64,000 nucleotides of DNA from Seiridium cupressi (GCA_036674765.1 JARVKI010000127.1:37536-101535); one strand, 5' to 3'; shown: positions 22,382-34,725, counted from the first letter of the stretch. Program-made: numbers and translations. The notes: generated by a model not told the origin, from the sequence alone.

Positions 22382-24086
22382 GGCGGGCAAAGAGGGGTCC
22401 CTTGTCGAGTAGCCTGCCGAGTGTGTGTAGTATGTTTTGTATAAATGTGCCCGAAATCTCCAAACAACAATTCCAGGCTCAAAAATCGATGGTGCAAGAC
22501 GCTCTCGACAGGATAAACCAGGCAACAACAGACTCAATCGAGGCAGGAGAAGGAGAGCGAACAGTCAGAGATGAGCAAGTGAATCAGAGAAAGTCAGCAA
22601 TGCTGACATGAGGTGGGGGTGATGACCCGCCATTTATCAGCCCCTCCGGGCAGAGCATCCATCGGCCGCACGCCTCCTCAGATTTTCATCCTACCTAATT
22701 ATGCCAGCGGGCTTGCTTGCTTGCTTGCTTGCTTTGCGTCTGGAGCGATGGATGGGCTGGACCGACCCCTTGTCGTGCGCCACCCATATGCAAAGTCCTC
22801 CGCCGCTCATCATCGCTAGCACAGCAATATGGGCGTCAGAGCCCGAGCCAGGCCGGGTAAGAGGACTGGTCGCTCGCTCGACGGTGATGCCTGGCTGTCG
22901 TGGTCACGGCTATCTGGCAATGCTAGGCCATGCGATCGGTAGCTCGTACCAGCGACGAATGAGATGAAAGGTCTCTGCGCCAAGGGCGGGACTTTCAGCA
23001 TGCAAAACCACAGGCGCGGGCTCCTGGTCGGTACTTTGGAAAGGCAAGTCGCGTGCTAGCAAATTAGAGTATGGCGGTACGGCGACAGAGGGGAGCGAGT
23101 GAGTGGTTTTGGGAGGAGCTGGCTTTCAAGGGTTGGGGGCTGAAAATAGATTCTCTTGGTCCGTCGCCAATGGTCAGAGTTCCGGACCGCCAAAAGGGCT
23201 GAGAGAAGTGGAGAAGCTCGCCGGCGCTGCATGAAATGGAGGGGCAGCCGACGACCTAGGAGCCGTTTGGGCAGGAGGGGGTTACATGTAGGAAAATAGA
23301 ATGGATTCCTGGGATTGGAACTTTTGGGATTGCTTTAGGAGGTGCTGAAGTCATGGTGCTGCCGGCAAGGCCCGGGCCCATTCCTTCCTACTGGGGCCGG
23401 GGTCAGTATCCGAAATACCTTGTGCGTACGTGACCTCAGCCTGCAACAGCACATCCGCCTATGTGTGGAAGTAAGCGGCAGTAGGTACATAGTTGAAACC
23501 CATAGAGGGCAGCAATTTGTGCGACTGCCACTGCCTATTAGCTTGACTCATGCCGGACAAATGCTGCACCACCACGGCTACTGCTGTAAGCAGCATAGTT
23601 GGGCACCAAGCCAAATCAATCAATGAGTGGCCTTGCGCTTGACTGACTCCATTTCCGCAAATACTACACAGTCCTATGAAGCGGCTGATACCAAAATTGG
23701 AGTTGATCCTGTGACCAAATAATGCTCTAGCACTAGACCTCTTGCTATACTGCACGGCGCTATACTGTGCTAATCAGCCGCGCGTGCTATACTGGCCCAG
23801 CCCGACACAGTTGCCCCCTTGACAATTCCCTAGCCGCACAAAGATTGCCCTGCGCCTCCATCGCATCCTTGCCCAGGTGATACCACACAGCCGCAGAACG
23901 TGGTCCAGCATAACGTCACCACGGAGCACATGTTGCAGCTGCAGCAACTACATGAGCTCCCTCTCATGCTGTGCGAGGATGGGAACAAGAACGGGAGAAG
24001 GATAAAACCCTGGGCCAGCAAAAGCCTATCGCTGATACGCCCGAGAGATCCTTCGCAGACCCAGAGTGGTGCTTCGTCGCTGCGTC
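22382..24086. other. Long intergenic region between coiled-coil gene and prefoldin 1
   Basis: 1705 bp, covering the promoter of the coiled-coil gene and the prefoldin 3' end. Contains a GCTT tetranucleotide run at 22711-22734. No gene recognised on either strand. Confidence 0.5.
22711..22734. repeat. GCTT microsatellite
   Basis: Five to six perfect copies of GCTT, about 330 bp upstream of the coiled-coil gene start. Simple repeat; no function implied. Confidence 0.9.
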
Positions 24087-24578
24087 TCAGGAAGCGCCCA
24101 TTCCACCTCTCAGCATCCTGTCTATGTGCTCCTTGCTATTCTTCTGCGTGAGCTCGAGGGACTGCAGCTTCTTGCCCAGACCCTCGACCTCCTTCTGGGC
24201 CTCCTTAATCTGCGTATCTAGCTTCCCCTGAAGGCCAGACATGGGCAAAGCTACAAACCTGTGAGTGAAAATTCACATGTTAGTAATTCGCCATGGCACC
24301 TAGACATGCCCGCCACACAGGAACCTACATCTTGCCGACACCCTCGTAGACGCCCGTGTCAGTGGGCAGAGAAGAGACTTCAGTACGCGTCAATTGCGCC
24401 ATGCGTAGCTCCCTCTGTTTGGATGCCTGCTGTGTCCGGACGAGTGAGATCTGCTGCTGGGCCATGATGGCCTGCGTCTCGATCTCGCGGACGAGCTGCG
24501 CACAATATTAGCCTGGGCTTGCTGCTGTAGATGCAAGGACAACGACACCTTTTGCAGTGCTTCATTCGAGATCGACAT
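24087..24578 (-). CDS. pfd1: Prefoldin subunit 1
   Basis: Beta-type subunit of the hexameric prefoldin chaperone that delivers nascent actin and tubulin to CCT. A three-exon gene whose exons are too short to stand out: 24578-24549, 24495-24329 and 24258-24087, 122 residues, the family's usual size. Exon 1 is MSISNEALQK (30 nt). Exon 2 carries the N-terminal coiled-coil helix (EIETQAIMAQQQISLVRTQQ) and the turn into the beta hairpin (VSSLPTDTGVYEGVGKM). Exon 3 has FVALPMSGLQGKLDTQIKEA and the returning helix GLGKKLQSLELTQKNSKEH. Both junctions keep frame (phase 0 and phase 2). The VY-GVGKMF hairpin is diagnostic of subunit 1. Confidence 0.9.
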
Positions 24579-25562
24579 GTTGCCCCTTGGTTCGTTTGCG
24601 AATTGCTACGTCGTGGGTGCTGGTAACCGATTGGAGGTACGAGTGTGGTAGATGATGTCGGGTTCAATGTGAGAATTCACCATGTACCTAATTAGTGCGG
24701 AGAGACAGGCACTGTGTGTGCCCTCAATCTCAACGGACCAGCGAGACCAGTCGGCTCCCACAAAGTTCACTGTCGCAACACTTCACTATCACAAATTCTA
24801 CGTCGCAATGCAATCTCCAGCAACTTGGCTCTCTGAATATTTCTTGGAATACACGGGAAATACTACTGAGGTTGGTCGCGTACCCCCGTGCCGCACAGGA
24901 AATATGCACAGTGTGACTATCCGACGTTACAGGCAATGGTTACAGCCCCTGAATCAGCTTGCTATAAGGAAGTTATCTGAGCTGCAAATAAGTAGGTGAA
25001 GTAGTAAGGAACATTCCTATGAATCAGGTTAGCTCTGGCAGGGTCCAGATTGCCATGTATATGGTTGTATTCATTGTTAGACCATCTCATCTTAGTTGAC
25101 GCTTCGATAGTGACGAGACTCTTAGTGCTGTTCTAAAGCGGTAGATGTTATCAGATAATTTTCCGTGTCACTTTTGGACTATCATATACAACAGGGCCGA
25201 TCTATCTGAATTCATAAAACACTAATCTTCCAAGCCGTTCGGGGATGTCCTTCTCCAGAGATTTCCATTCTATAAGTGCCAAGCGCCGAGCCCGTTCTTG
25301 CAATCTTCCCATATCCTGAATCCTAGACTATTTTCACCCAGCCGTATCTGGCTCCAAGTCCTGTAGTACCACCCATTGCCATTGCACTACAACACCTGGA
25401 GTTAGTAAGTGCTTCTTCGAACATGCTTGGCGAGCTCTCGGGAGTCAGAAACCATGTTTCAAGAGCAGAAACGCTTAACGAGAAACTAGTGAACTCCCGA
25501 AACAGGCTATACGGGGCATGAAATAACTCTGGAAGTTGCTTACAGCAACGGTCCTCTTCCCA
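24579..25562. other. Intergenic region, AMP deaminase 3' side / prefoldin promoter
   Basis: 984 bp. AT-richer than its surroundings around 25130-25240. A short minus-strand open frame near 25205-25325 reads as a plausible helix but is only about 38 residues with a competing frame; not called. Confidence 0.45.
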
Positions 25563-28500
25563 CTAGGACGACTCCTCCCTAGCACCGCTCTTCTTGGGAG
25601 CGCTGCGCGGTGGAGCCACGTCATCGGACTCGTGCATCGAGCCCTGCCGCATGCTATCCCGTCTGGAGGCTCGTGCTACCATGCCTGGAAAATATCTCGG
25701 CTCGTGTCCCGATAGATGCGTGTCCTTGAACCCCTCCGCTGGCCACTGGGAATGGGACTCGCGGTGCGCGGACTGTGGTGACGCCGACACGGCGCCGTCC
25801 AGAACTGGCTTGGCATTCTTGTCTGCAGTGAGCTGTGAAGGGCTGCTAGGATATGCCTTGGGAGCCTCCTGTTGTGTATGGTTATTGACCTTGGTATCTA
25901 GGTACGGTGCACTCTTCAGCGTGGACGCCGGCGAGGATGGTCTCGGTTGGCTATTGCTATGCTGCACGGGAACTTCCTCCGGAGCAGGTTCCTCGGTTGA
26001 CGGCTGGGTATACCTGGAGATCCTGGTGCGAGGTGAGCAGTTGGTCCCCATGACCGAAGACAGATTTGACTTACATAAGATGTTCCTCGACCCAAGTATG
26101 GTGCCGGAACTCCTCTCTGCGATCTGGGATGTTCGTTTTTACCATCTTGTTGCCCTCTTTGCCTGGAAGGTTGAAGTTTTCTCCGAGCCATTGCTGCTTG
26201 ACCGAGTGTTCGTAGCCACTCTGCTTGACGGAGTTTTTGGCGAGCTCACACATGTCCACCGGGCTGAGTTTATAGATCTGCGCGGCCACTGCGTACTCCT
26301 CGATCAGGGGCTCCTTCGTGAAGGCAAACTGCAACGGATCGTCCGTAGACAGAGAAACGTTCAGCCCTCGCTTGAAGTATTGATGGAACGGGTTCCTTTC
26401 ATAAGCGAGAAAGAGGGCATTGTTGCTTAGGGGGGACATGGCAATGCCGATCTGCTCGAGATAGAATAAGTATTGTAGTAGTGGTACCTTCCTCAGAAGC
26501 AGGCCGTGGCTGATGCTATGGCTGCATAGCAGAGCCACAGCAAGATGCTCGCTATCTCCTGCTTCACCGCAATGCGGCCGCAGGAGGAAAGTATTGAAAC
26601 CACGTTGGCGGCGCCAGAAGTTTAGGGACGAAATGTTGGCAAACAGATAGTAAATCCAATAGCTGTAGGGTGGGTTTTGCTTGGAATGCCAGTCTTTGGG
26701 CACAGGGTACTTTTTGAACAGGCGCCGTTCTATCTTGCTCTCATCATCGACACTGTCAAAGCCAATGACTCTCTGGAGGAAGATGTGGAGCTTGGGATGG
26801 CTCTGGGGATCCTTGGTCACTTCGAAAAGGGGCTGGAAGACGTTCTTAATGACTTGTTCGAAGCTCTCCATCATTCCCGTGGCCTTGTACACATCATAGA
26901 GCCGTGGAATCTGGATGAGCCATCGCACGTTGTGGGAGAAGAGCTTGTTGTCGACGACCCATGCAGCAAGTTTATCCCATTCGTCAAGTGATCTGCCATA
27001 GATGGAGATTCGCCATTCTACCATCTGATATTTACTGGACTCGAGATCGGAAATGACCTCCTTGGTGATCTCGGCCAAGTACCTGCCTTGAATATGGTTG
27101 TCCGTCTTCAAAAAGATGGTCCTCAAGCGGGACTCTCCAATGGGGTTGTACTTGAGATTGAACTTGTCGAAGCGGTGAAAAGAGTCAACATGGGCATGCA
27201 TATCGAGCGTGTCGATACTCAAATCATAAGCAGTCAGGTTGATACTCTCAAAGACCTCAGCCAGCGTGAGCAACTTGCCGTCTCGGAACAGCACCGGCTC
27301 TTCAGGACACTTCTTCATCTTACTCTTGATGAAGCGCAACAGGTGCTTCTGGTTCATACAAGCAGAGTGGTGGACGTGTGTATCGACCTTTCTTACGTTG
27401 TAGAAATCTCGGTGCGGCACTTTCTTGCTGTCCGCCGTCTCCTGGTACTCATTGAGGAGGACGTAGAGGTTAAACTTGCCCTCAAGATATTGCAGCCGTC
27501 GGAAAGCGAAGCTCTTGCTTGGCCCATCCGAGGAGATGCTTAGAACGGTCTCCAGGTCTACGTAGAAGTCCTTGAGCGTGGGGACACCAACGATAGGGGA
27601 ATTGGTTTTCTCCGCTCCGTCGTTCTCGAAAACCTGGTAGACACCGTTTTCATCTAGTCTGAACGTGTATTCACTGCCTGACGGGAGTGGCTGGAGATCT
27701 GCTACATCAAAATCTTCGCCGATATCATGCCCAGGCCTGCGTTTCTTCACGGTCCTCTTCTTGCCGGCATCAGCACGGGACGAACTGGGTTCATGATCTG
27801 CCGGATCCTGCTCGGAATTGGGAGGGAGTACCATGCTGTTGCTTAAGCTATTATTTGCCGTGTTTGCTTGTGCCACGTGAGGGCCGACCCAAGCAGGCTC
27901 AGGAGGTGGAGGATAAATATCCCAGCTGGGATCGTCTTTGGGGTTATCACCGTCTCTCTGCAGTGAGAGCCGTATGTACTTGTGACGTATGTCTAAGCAC
28001 TTTTGAATGTTTCCGAAGATGGAGCTCAGTTCGGCGGCAATATGAGGATCAGTGTCGGCGAATCCGCTCCCAATACTAACGGGTGCGCCGTCTGGTAAAC
28101 CCATGTCAGGTTCGACAAGGTCATCGGCACGGCCTGGCTGAGTATCGGCGGAATGCAGTGCGCCAGGTTCCTGGCTGTTGTAACCCACCAACGACGGCCG
28201 TGTAGCCGTGCGCGGTGCCGACTCAGCTCCCATGGCGACATCTCTGATGGTCAATCCGCCAACATCGGGCAGTCTGTTGTAGCTAGGGGCCCGATTATAG
28301 CTAGGAGCGGGCGGCGGCAGAGACAGCGAGCTTGCGCTTGCCTGTATGTTTGTGGACTGCGGGTGCGAGGTTACACCTTGGCGAGAAGCGACAGCGGTAT
28401 GGGTATGAGAGCCGAAAGTCTCGTGGAGCTTCGAGTGGCCTGTGGAGATGACAGGACTGCCCGGGGCAGTGGCTTGTGACTGGCCCCAAGTACTTCCATC

Positions 28501-28773
28501 CGTTCTCTGTTGGCTTCTCTGGTAGAACAGCTTCGCATCGGTCTGGGTCATCTGCCGTTCGGCGACGGGGTCGTAGTATGCTGTGCGCTTGGGCAGGTCC
28601 CGTGGGAGCATACCCTCTGCGCCGTCATCCCCCTCACCCTCATGGTGCCCATTGCTCTCGACGTCCGAGTCACTGTTGCTTCCAATCGCTTGAGACTCGA
28701 GGTCCTCGTCGTCGGACGGTAGATCAACAGGCGCAAGCTCCTTAGGTGAAGTCGACCCGGACTGTGGTTCCAT
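25563..28773 (-). CDS. amd1: AMP deaminase
   Basis: Zinc enzyme turning AMP into IMP and ammonia; adenylate energy charge control and purine salvage, cytosolic. Exons 28773-26075 and 26022-25563, 1052 residues, longer than yeast Amd1 (about 810). N-terminal 250 residues are acidic and disordered. From about residue 390 the conserved domain runs: YPPPPEPAW before it, [18 protein letters not shown], then [20 protein letters not shown] (about 459-478, zinc ligands HxH), the middle [11 protein letters not shown] block, and [21 protein letters not shown] (about 806-826, metal-binding and catalytic Asp pair). The second exon encodes a Ser/Pro-rich tail of about 150 residues. The 52-nt intron begins right after ...EEHL in codon phase 2; if kept, the next codons are ATG TAA, ending the protein exactly there. 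Start ATG is followed by [10 protein letters not shown]; no earlier in-frame ATG seen. Confidence 0.95.
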
Positions 28774-29517
28774 TGTCGAAGTTTTTTCTTCCCCCCTCTC
28801 CCACTGCTATTCGGCGGCCAAGAGGCTCTATAAATGGGACACTATAGAAATATGGCGTCAGCCTCGAGCACTATGCAAAGCACTTTCCAAGGAGCATGAC
28901 TCACCGGCGAGTATAGCGTCAGATCGGCCGGGGCCGTGGAAGCAAGTGGACAATTTCTAGGATACTTGCGATAATGATACTTAATCGGATCTCGCCTGTG
29001 AAGGCTGGGCGTTGGGGTTGATGTTCGGTAGTTGGGCCCTGTCGCTTCCCAGATTTAGGGTACATGTATGATAGCGGGCACTAGCGCAGGAGATTCACTC
29101 ATTCACTGGATGCAAACGCGTACAAGCTTCCGCGACGCGTTAATTGATTGGGCATTGGTAGGTGGTTTGCTAAGCAAATATGACGTACGTGCATGAATGT
29201 ACGGTTGCATTTATTCACCTTAGCCTAAGTTGTGGAGAGGTGATGCAGCTCACCAAACAAAAGCGTATACTCACATCCTCCCAAGAATTACACTCTCTCA
29301 TCTGCTGGAAGACATGGTGATCTGCTGTACACTCGAAACTAGCCCTTCGAGTGATAGGGCCTTCGGAATCATACTCATCATCGTTTGAAAACAACGCACG
29401 GCGAGATAAGCGAATATACTCATATAGTATTTGTCTATATATCCCTCTGTGCTTGTTGCCTCACTCATCTATATACCGTCGCTGTTGCATTGCTGCTCAG
29501 CCACCAAAATGACAGGG
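28774..29517. other. Intergenic region, YEA4 3' side / AMP deaminase promoter
   Basis: 744 bp. Promoter and leader of AMP deaminase plus the YEA4 3' UTR. A pyrimidine/A-rich stretch (28780-28800 on the plus strand) lies just before the start. No gene seen. Confidence 0.45.
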
Positions 29518-31052
29518 TTAGCTCGTCTTGTTGACTGCAGAGGACTTGTTTCTCGGAGCTGGCGCTCTCCCCCCTGAATCCAGGGAGTACAAACCACCAG
29601 CAGAGAACACTACAATGGCTCCCACAAGGGTGCCAGGAGCCAAGCGGTTCCCAAACAGCCATATGCTCAGTAGCAAGCTGACCAGCTTGCGGATGTTCAA
29701 GACAATGGTGACTGTCAGAGCAGACGATACAGCAGCAAGAAGGTTAACGCCGCGGATGCAAGCATATTGCGTAAGCACATTGAGCGCCAGGAAAACCACT
29801 TGACTAGGTACATAGAGTTGCTTCAGGTTGGCGCGCAGCGAGTCGGAAATGTTCGCAGGCAGCGCTATTTGATCCGAGTACGCCGGCAGAGCGAGCGGCG
29901 CACTGTTGGCAAGCCGCATAAACTGTCGATGGAGAGAAACGCTGAACGGTAGGAATAGGGGCAACGAGAGAAGATGCGAGTAAAAGAGGTTCTCCTTCCA
30001 ATGGCCCCCATACTTCTTGTACGTCTCTTCCGTGTACAAACCCATGATGGCCGAAAGCACCTGCGCGACGAAGAGGATGATAAGCCCGGTACTGAAGGTG
30101 GACGTAGACTCCTCGGAACCCTCCTCGGTTTTGCCCTGCATCCGAGTTAATTGTGAATGCTGCCACCGAAGCTTCGGCGTGCCAACACTTACCTTGGACT
30201 GCGCGTCTGACCAAGCGGCCGTGATGACTCCGACGGTGAGGAGCAGCACGGCGACCACCTGAATACGCGAATATTTCTTCCCCCACAAGCTGCCGGCAAT
30301 CATGGTCGTAATGCTGCCGCCCGATCTTAGGATGATGTGCACAGGCACCGATATATCGTAGCTGAAGGCGTGGTTGTTCAGGACGTTGATGCTGAAGAAC
30401 AAGACAATGTTGATCAACCAACGACGGATAGGCACCTTGTTAGGCGCAATGAAAAAAGGCGGGCGCGACGAGTCGAACTGGGAGATGTACCCGGTAATGG
30501 CGACGAACAGGAACTGAACGAAGGTAAGGAGAGTTCCTGTAAAACAGATATAAGCACGTGTTTCCTCAAGTAGTTCCTCCGTCAGATTTCTGGTTCCGTA
30601 CCACTAGCAGGTTCGACTCTGTGGTTGTTGATTCGCATTAGCTCGACATCCATCTGCCAGTATGACATGACCTCGGCGAGGCCTTCGAGTGCGGAGTACT
30701 CACTTTATGATGGCCTCGAGCGCAAAGACCTGCATGTTCCACATCAGCCCATCGTGCCCCTACAGGCTGCCGTTGCAACAAGAAATCTCACGTTGGAGCA
30801 GCACCCGCCGAAGATCAAGCCCAGCATGGCCCCGACAGCCAGCCATTGTGGAATCGTCTCAATGAAGATGCGGCCGGCGAGGCCCATAAGCTTGGAGTAG
30901 GTGGGTCGCTGGTCGGTTATGCCATACATCTGGGCTTTCTCGAGGGAGGGCCCGGCATTGATGACCTTGGGCGTCATTGCGTCGCCATTCTTCTGTACAG
31001 CATGCGTCTCTCGCAGGGTCTGGCGTCTCCTCGCCGTCGATCGGGAAGTCAT
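29518..31052 (-). CDS. yea4: UDP-N-acetylglucosamine transporter Yea4 (SLC35B4, UAA family)
   Basis: ER/Golgi nucleotide-sugar antiporter supplying UDP-GlcNAc for chitin and glycan synthesis. Five exons: 31052-30792, 30729-30704, 30618-30602, 30536-30193 and 30135-29518, 421 residues. About ten membrane segments. Family signatures: LGLIFGGCCSNVFALEAI over the first junction, GTLLTFVQFLFVAITGY, NNHAFSYDISVPVHIILRSGG, KYGGHWKENLFYSHLLSLPLFL, FNVLTQY-type ALNVLTQYACIRGVN, and VRKLVSLLLSIWLFGN-like NIRKLVSLLLSIWLFGN. Exons 2 and 3 are micro-exons (26 and 17 nt) found only because the alternative acceptor at 30659 gives an immediate stop, whereas the one at 30619 gives AIIK-VEPAS-GTLL as in homologues. 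The last intron (30192-30136, 57 nt) is in frame without stop. The N-terminal 60 residues before the first membrane segment are longer than in yeast. Confidence 0.88.
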
Positions 31053-31873
31053 GGATGTTGCGGCAGGTTGGAGCGAGCGCAGGCGGTCGAGGCTGAGGAA
31101 TCTGGAAAACTGCTGGCGGATTCAGAGGACACGGGGCGGCGGAGTGTTTCACACTTCAGGAGGTCCGAACCGAGGGCATGTGAGGGTGCGTCAGACGGAG
31201 CAGAAGGGAAACTGGGCCAAGTGAAAGTATTGTGGCTTTCGGAGGGTGCTCTTCGGAAAGGCCGTGGTCAGTAGATGGGCACAGGTGAACGTTAGCCAGT
31301 TGCTGGTTAGAACGGAAAAGGGCAAAAACGAGAAAATGACTGGGGTAATGTTGGAATTATGGGCTTTCGCGAATGGCATTTGCTCGGAGGCTGATATTCC
31401 TTTTAGTTTTAGCACCCATGTACTGTTGTAATACAGGCCTGGGTACTCCGCACCCAGGCTTATTATAGTTAAGGTACCTGGCCTAGGTTAACGTCGCTGA
31501 TAGAAGTGGGCTGGATCGTGGATGCTATGGCACGATCGGCCAGCCTGGATTTGGTCCTAGAAAACGAAGCGTCACCGTCTGATTGTCCCAATTAAGCTTT
31601 AGAATAGACTTGCGATCAACGGCGCCTGCATGTTTCATAAAACAACCTTACAGTCAGTTGCTCACTTGCTGGTAACTGTGTACACAATGCTTGGCACAGC
31701 ATCTACCGCACGTTTCTCACCCGGGCCCAGCCTTTTGGTCTGAGCTCGTGACATTCATTGCAGGGCCGGAAACTCTGTTACATCACTGTCAATAAGACCA
31801 AGTGGCCCAATGGCACAGCACATGTCAATGTCAATTTTTAGTAACACGACCACCTCCCCTAAGTGCCGGAGCC
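31053..31873. other. Intergenic region upstream of YEA4
   Basis: About 820 bp with the YEA4 promoter, possibly shared with the doubtful small gene to the right. Nothing else recognised. Confidence 0.45.
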
Positions 31874-32316
31874 ATGACTGGATTGAGGATCCCTGAAGAA
31901 GCTCGCCGGCCCGCTGCTCCTGGACTGAAGGAGGGGTCGTCTAGTCCTCGATTGGCCGAGGGAGTCCAGGTACACCACACGAATGACCCCACCGAGGGAA
32001 AGCTGGTGGTGTTGAAGAATCCGAACGCCGTGCCGAGTATCTGGGTATTTCTCAGGTTTGGTTTTTTATATATATCTACTGATTCTGAGAAAATGGCGGG
32101 TTTTTTTTTCCCGAACATGTGCACGCATATATGGTATATCGTCTATCACTGCTTTCCGCTTCTTCTCAGACGGTCGTTTTCTTTCTGGCGCTGCTTGTCA
32201 CGCGACTATGCTGGGCAGCGGTGATGGGTCGTAGCTGCGGCCCATATCACCAGCTGAACCGAGCATGTCCTCGCACCGACCTTGTGTTCTACTCGGTGCC
32301 AGACAGTCAATTGTAG
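31874..32316 (+). CDS. Possible small two-exon membrane protein (uncertain)
   Basis: I do not recognise this protein and am not sure it is a gene. Model: exon 1 31874-32044, exon 2 32170-32316, 105 residues. The 125-nt intron has a weak donor (GTATTT) but a very good acceptor: a long pyrimidine tract and TTCTTCTCAG. Exon 1 encodes a polar 57-residue part (MTGLRIPEEARRPAAPG...NPNAVPSIW); exon 2 starts in frame with TVVFFLALLVTRLCWAAVMG, a convincing membrane helix, and stops 29 residues later. A second donor at 32055 (CAG/GTTTGG) with the same acceptor would give a different, shorter end. Support is only splice-site quality, frame and the hydrophobic helix. Confidence 0.3.
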
Positions 32317-32925
32317 GACACTACGATAATTGCTAGTGATGCTTCGTAAGTTCTCCTGCGCTGGGGCTACACAATATCAACAGTTGTTTTTATATACCCT
32401 GGCCACGACGTGCGCAGCGACGCTCAGTGACACAGTCATTCACGATTTGCTTGCTCATGGTCATTTCTTGGGCTTATAGTCTGTCTGTATATCTATGCCT
32501 TTGGTGATTGGGTCGTTTCACACGCCCCTGACAACTACACTGATCACCCCATCGCACCGGCTTCGCCGTGATAATGACTGATGCGTCTAGTCCTTGCATT
32601 GCTTGCGCATTTGCTGCCGTTCGTGAATCTGACCGAGTACGCAAGTCCATCTTCCGAGTGCACCGCGATCGCGTGAACCAAGATAACATCACTGCCGCCA
32701 TCATTGAGCTTGTGGATTGAGCTGTCTCGAGTGACAGCAACAGTGGTATTCATCAAAACAATTGCTTGCTCACGCCAATCTCGACTCAAGAGGAGAATCT
32801 ACCACTGTAGAAAACTCCCCGGCAGCAACAGTCGGTGCCTGCCACCCCACATGATATCCATAACCCTGATGAGCTTGATGGAAGGCACCCAGGAATGAAT
32901 AGCACCATGTCTAGACATACATAGT
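32317..32925. other. Intergenic region downstream of CDC55
   Basis: 609 bp, mainly the CDC55 3' UTR. No other feature recognised. Confidence 0.45.
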
Positions 32926-34725
32926 CTATAGCGCCGAGAAGACAAACAGCTGTCAACCTGTCAGTAAGATCTTGATTCATGTGGGCTATACTAATACTCA
33001 CATTGTTTGTGGCGGCGATGGCGATGCTGTCCTCGAACGGGTGCCAGCTCATGTGAAGGATCTTCTTGTTGAAGTCGATTTGGTCGGCATCTGTCTCCTT
33101 ACGCATCCGTTGCCCTTGCCCAGCTCCCGCGGGACTTCCAGCACGAGAACCTCCCTTCTTGCCGCCATTCGTGGCGGGACTGCCCGACGAGTTGATCGGG
33201 GTAGCAACGCCCACCTTCTTCGCCTTGAACGCAGACTTATCGGCCTGCAACACAACCTCCATCTCTTTGTCAGGATCGGACGGGTAGATCATGAAGTTGT
33301 TGTTGTAACTGCCTGTCATCACGTTCTTGGCGTCTCCTGAGAAAACTACTTCGAATTTGTCAAAGATACTGTCGTTTTCATACGTATCACACAGTCTCGG
33401 CCTAAGATGCTCGTGGATAGGAATGGTCTTGACCGGTTGGCGTTCCATGTTCACATCCCAGATTTTCACGGTCAAGTAGTCTCGGGACAGGATATACCGG
33501 CCGTCGTGAGAGAAGCGGACATCGGAAATGGAGGATATTATCTCTGAGAAGAATGATCTGGAGGAGGGGTCCTCTTCTTGCTCGAAGACTGTACGCATAA
33601 CTTGGTTAGCAATTTACGGGGAAAAGGGGCAGAATGACCTACGTTTGGCATGCTGATCACAAAGAGCACTCTCGCGCATGTCGGCCAATTTGATGGTGCC
33701 TTTGGAACTTGCATACATGAACCAGTTGCAGCTCATGGGGTGGAACTCGGCGGCCGTGATGACTTCGGTCAGCTCCTCCATGTTTGCCGGCTTGATATCG
33801 ACAATGTTGAAGCTCTGGTCTTGGATATTGAGGTTCCATAGGTTGATCCGGAGATCATCGCTGCTGATAAAGGTTTCGCCATCGCTGTTAACCGAGATGC
33901 TATTGATGTGATAGGCATGGGCGTTGGCATATGTGCGTCGCGGAACAGCCGCCACGACGGTATCGTGGTGTGTCAAGCGAGGAAGCTTCAGATCGCCGGC
34001 CGACTTGAAGTGGGAGGCTGCTGGGCTGGGCCGGGGCGCACCTCCTCCCGCGCCCATCGCATTTCCAGGCGTCAAATCATGGGAGAGATTATTCTCAGCC
34101 ACCACCTTCAGCGACTTCTCAAAGACCTTCCATAGCTTGATTGTCTTGTCGTTTGTGGATAGCAGGTAGTGTGAGGAATTCTGCCGGCGGCACCATTTGA
34201 TCTTGTTAATCTTCTCCTCGATCTCTAGCGACTTCAAATAGTCGAATTCGGGCTCGTGCGATTGGAACTCCGTGTGGAACTTGTATTCGCAGGTTTTTTT
34301 CTGTGCCATTCAGTCAGTCCTTCGTTGCGCAGAGGACAGCGATTGAACTAACCGTCTCATTCCTCTCGAACAATACGACACGTCCGCCCTTGTCTCCGGT
34401 GGCAAGGTAGTTGCCTGTGTGGTCAAACTCAACAGTCGAGATGATATCAGCTAGAAGGCCAGGAATTAGTATGTCGTAACCATATTGCCAACAGGCGCAG
34501 GGGGAAGTAGGGAAGTGAAGCTGCGGATCCTGGCGATGAGAGCTGGGCGAATGCGCCAGCAACATGGTGCGCACCTTCTGTGATGTCCTCAACGTCGCCC
34601 TTGTCACCAAAGCATCTGGAGGAATGACAGTCAGTACCACGAGAGGTAGCGGGACACAAAGGAAAGCCGGCGCTGACTTACTGGGTGAACTTCCACGTGG
34701 GAGAGTTCGAGTCTACATCCACCAT
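32926..34725 (-). CDS. cdc55: Protein phosphatase 2A regulatory B subunit (B55/Cdc55)
   Basis: WD40 subunit that targets PP2A to mitotic and cytokinesis substrates. Six exons: 34725-34682, 34615-34575, 34450-34353, 34300-33643, 33588-33002 and 32949-32926, 483 residues. Sequence is nearly canonical: [18 protein letters not shown] over the first exons, [90 protein letters not shown] over the fourth junction, [46 protein letters not shown]. Two fungal insertions are rich in Gly/Ala/Pro/Ser (about 115-150 and 390-430). The final exon is only 24 nt and ends LFVFSAL. All phases close. Intron 2 is long for this window (124 nt). Confidence 0.95.

Noticed and set aside
25205..25325. Short minus-strand frame resembling a helical protein end
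   Set aside because: Only about 38 residues, with a second frame open over the same stretch; no splice site connecting it to a larger product.
30600..30625. Sequence GGTTCGACTC, similar to a tRNA B box
   Set aside because: It is the complement of a YEA4 micro-exon; no A box or cloverleaf around it.
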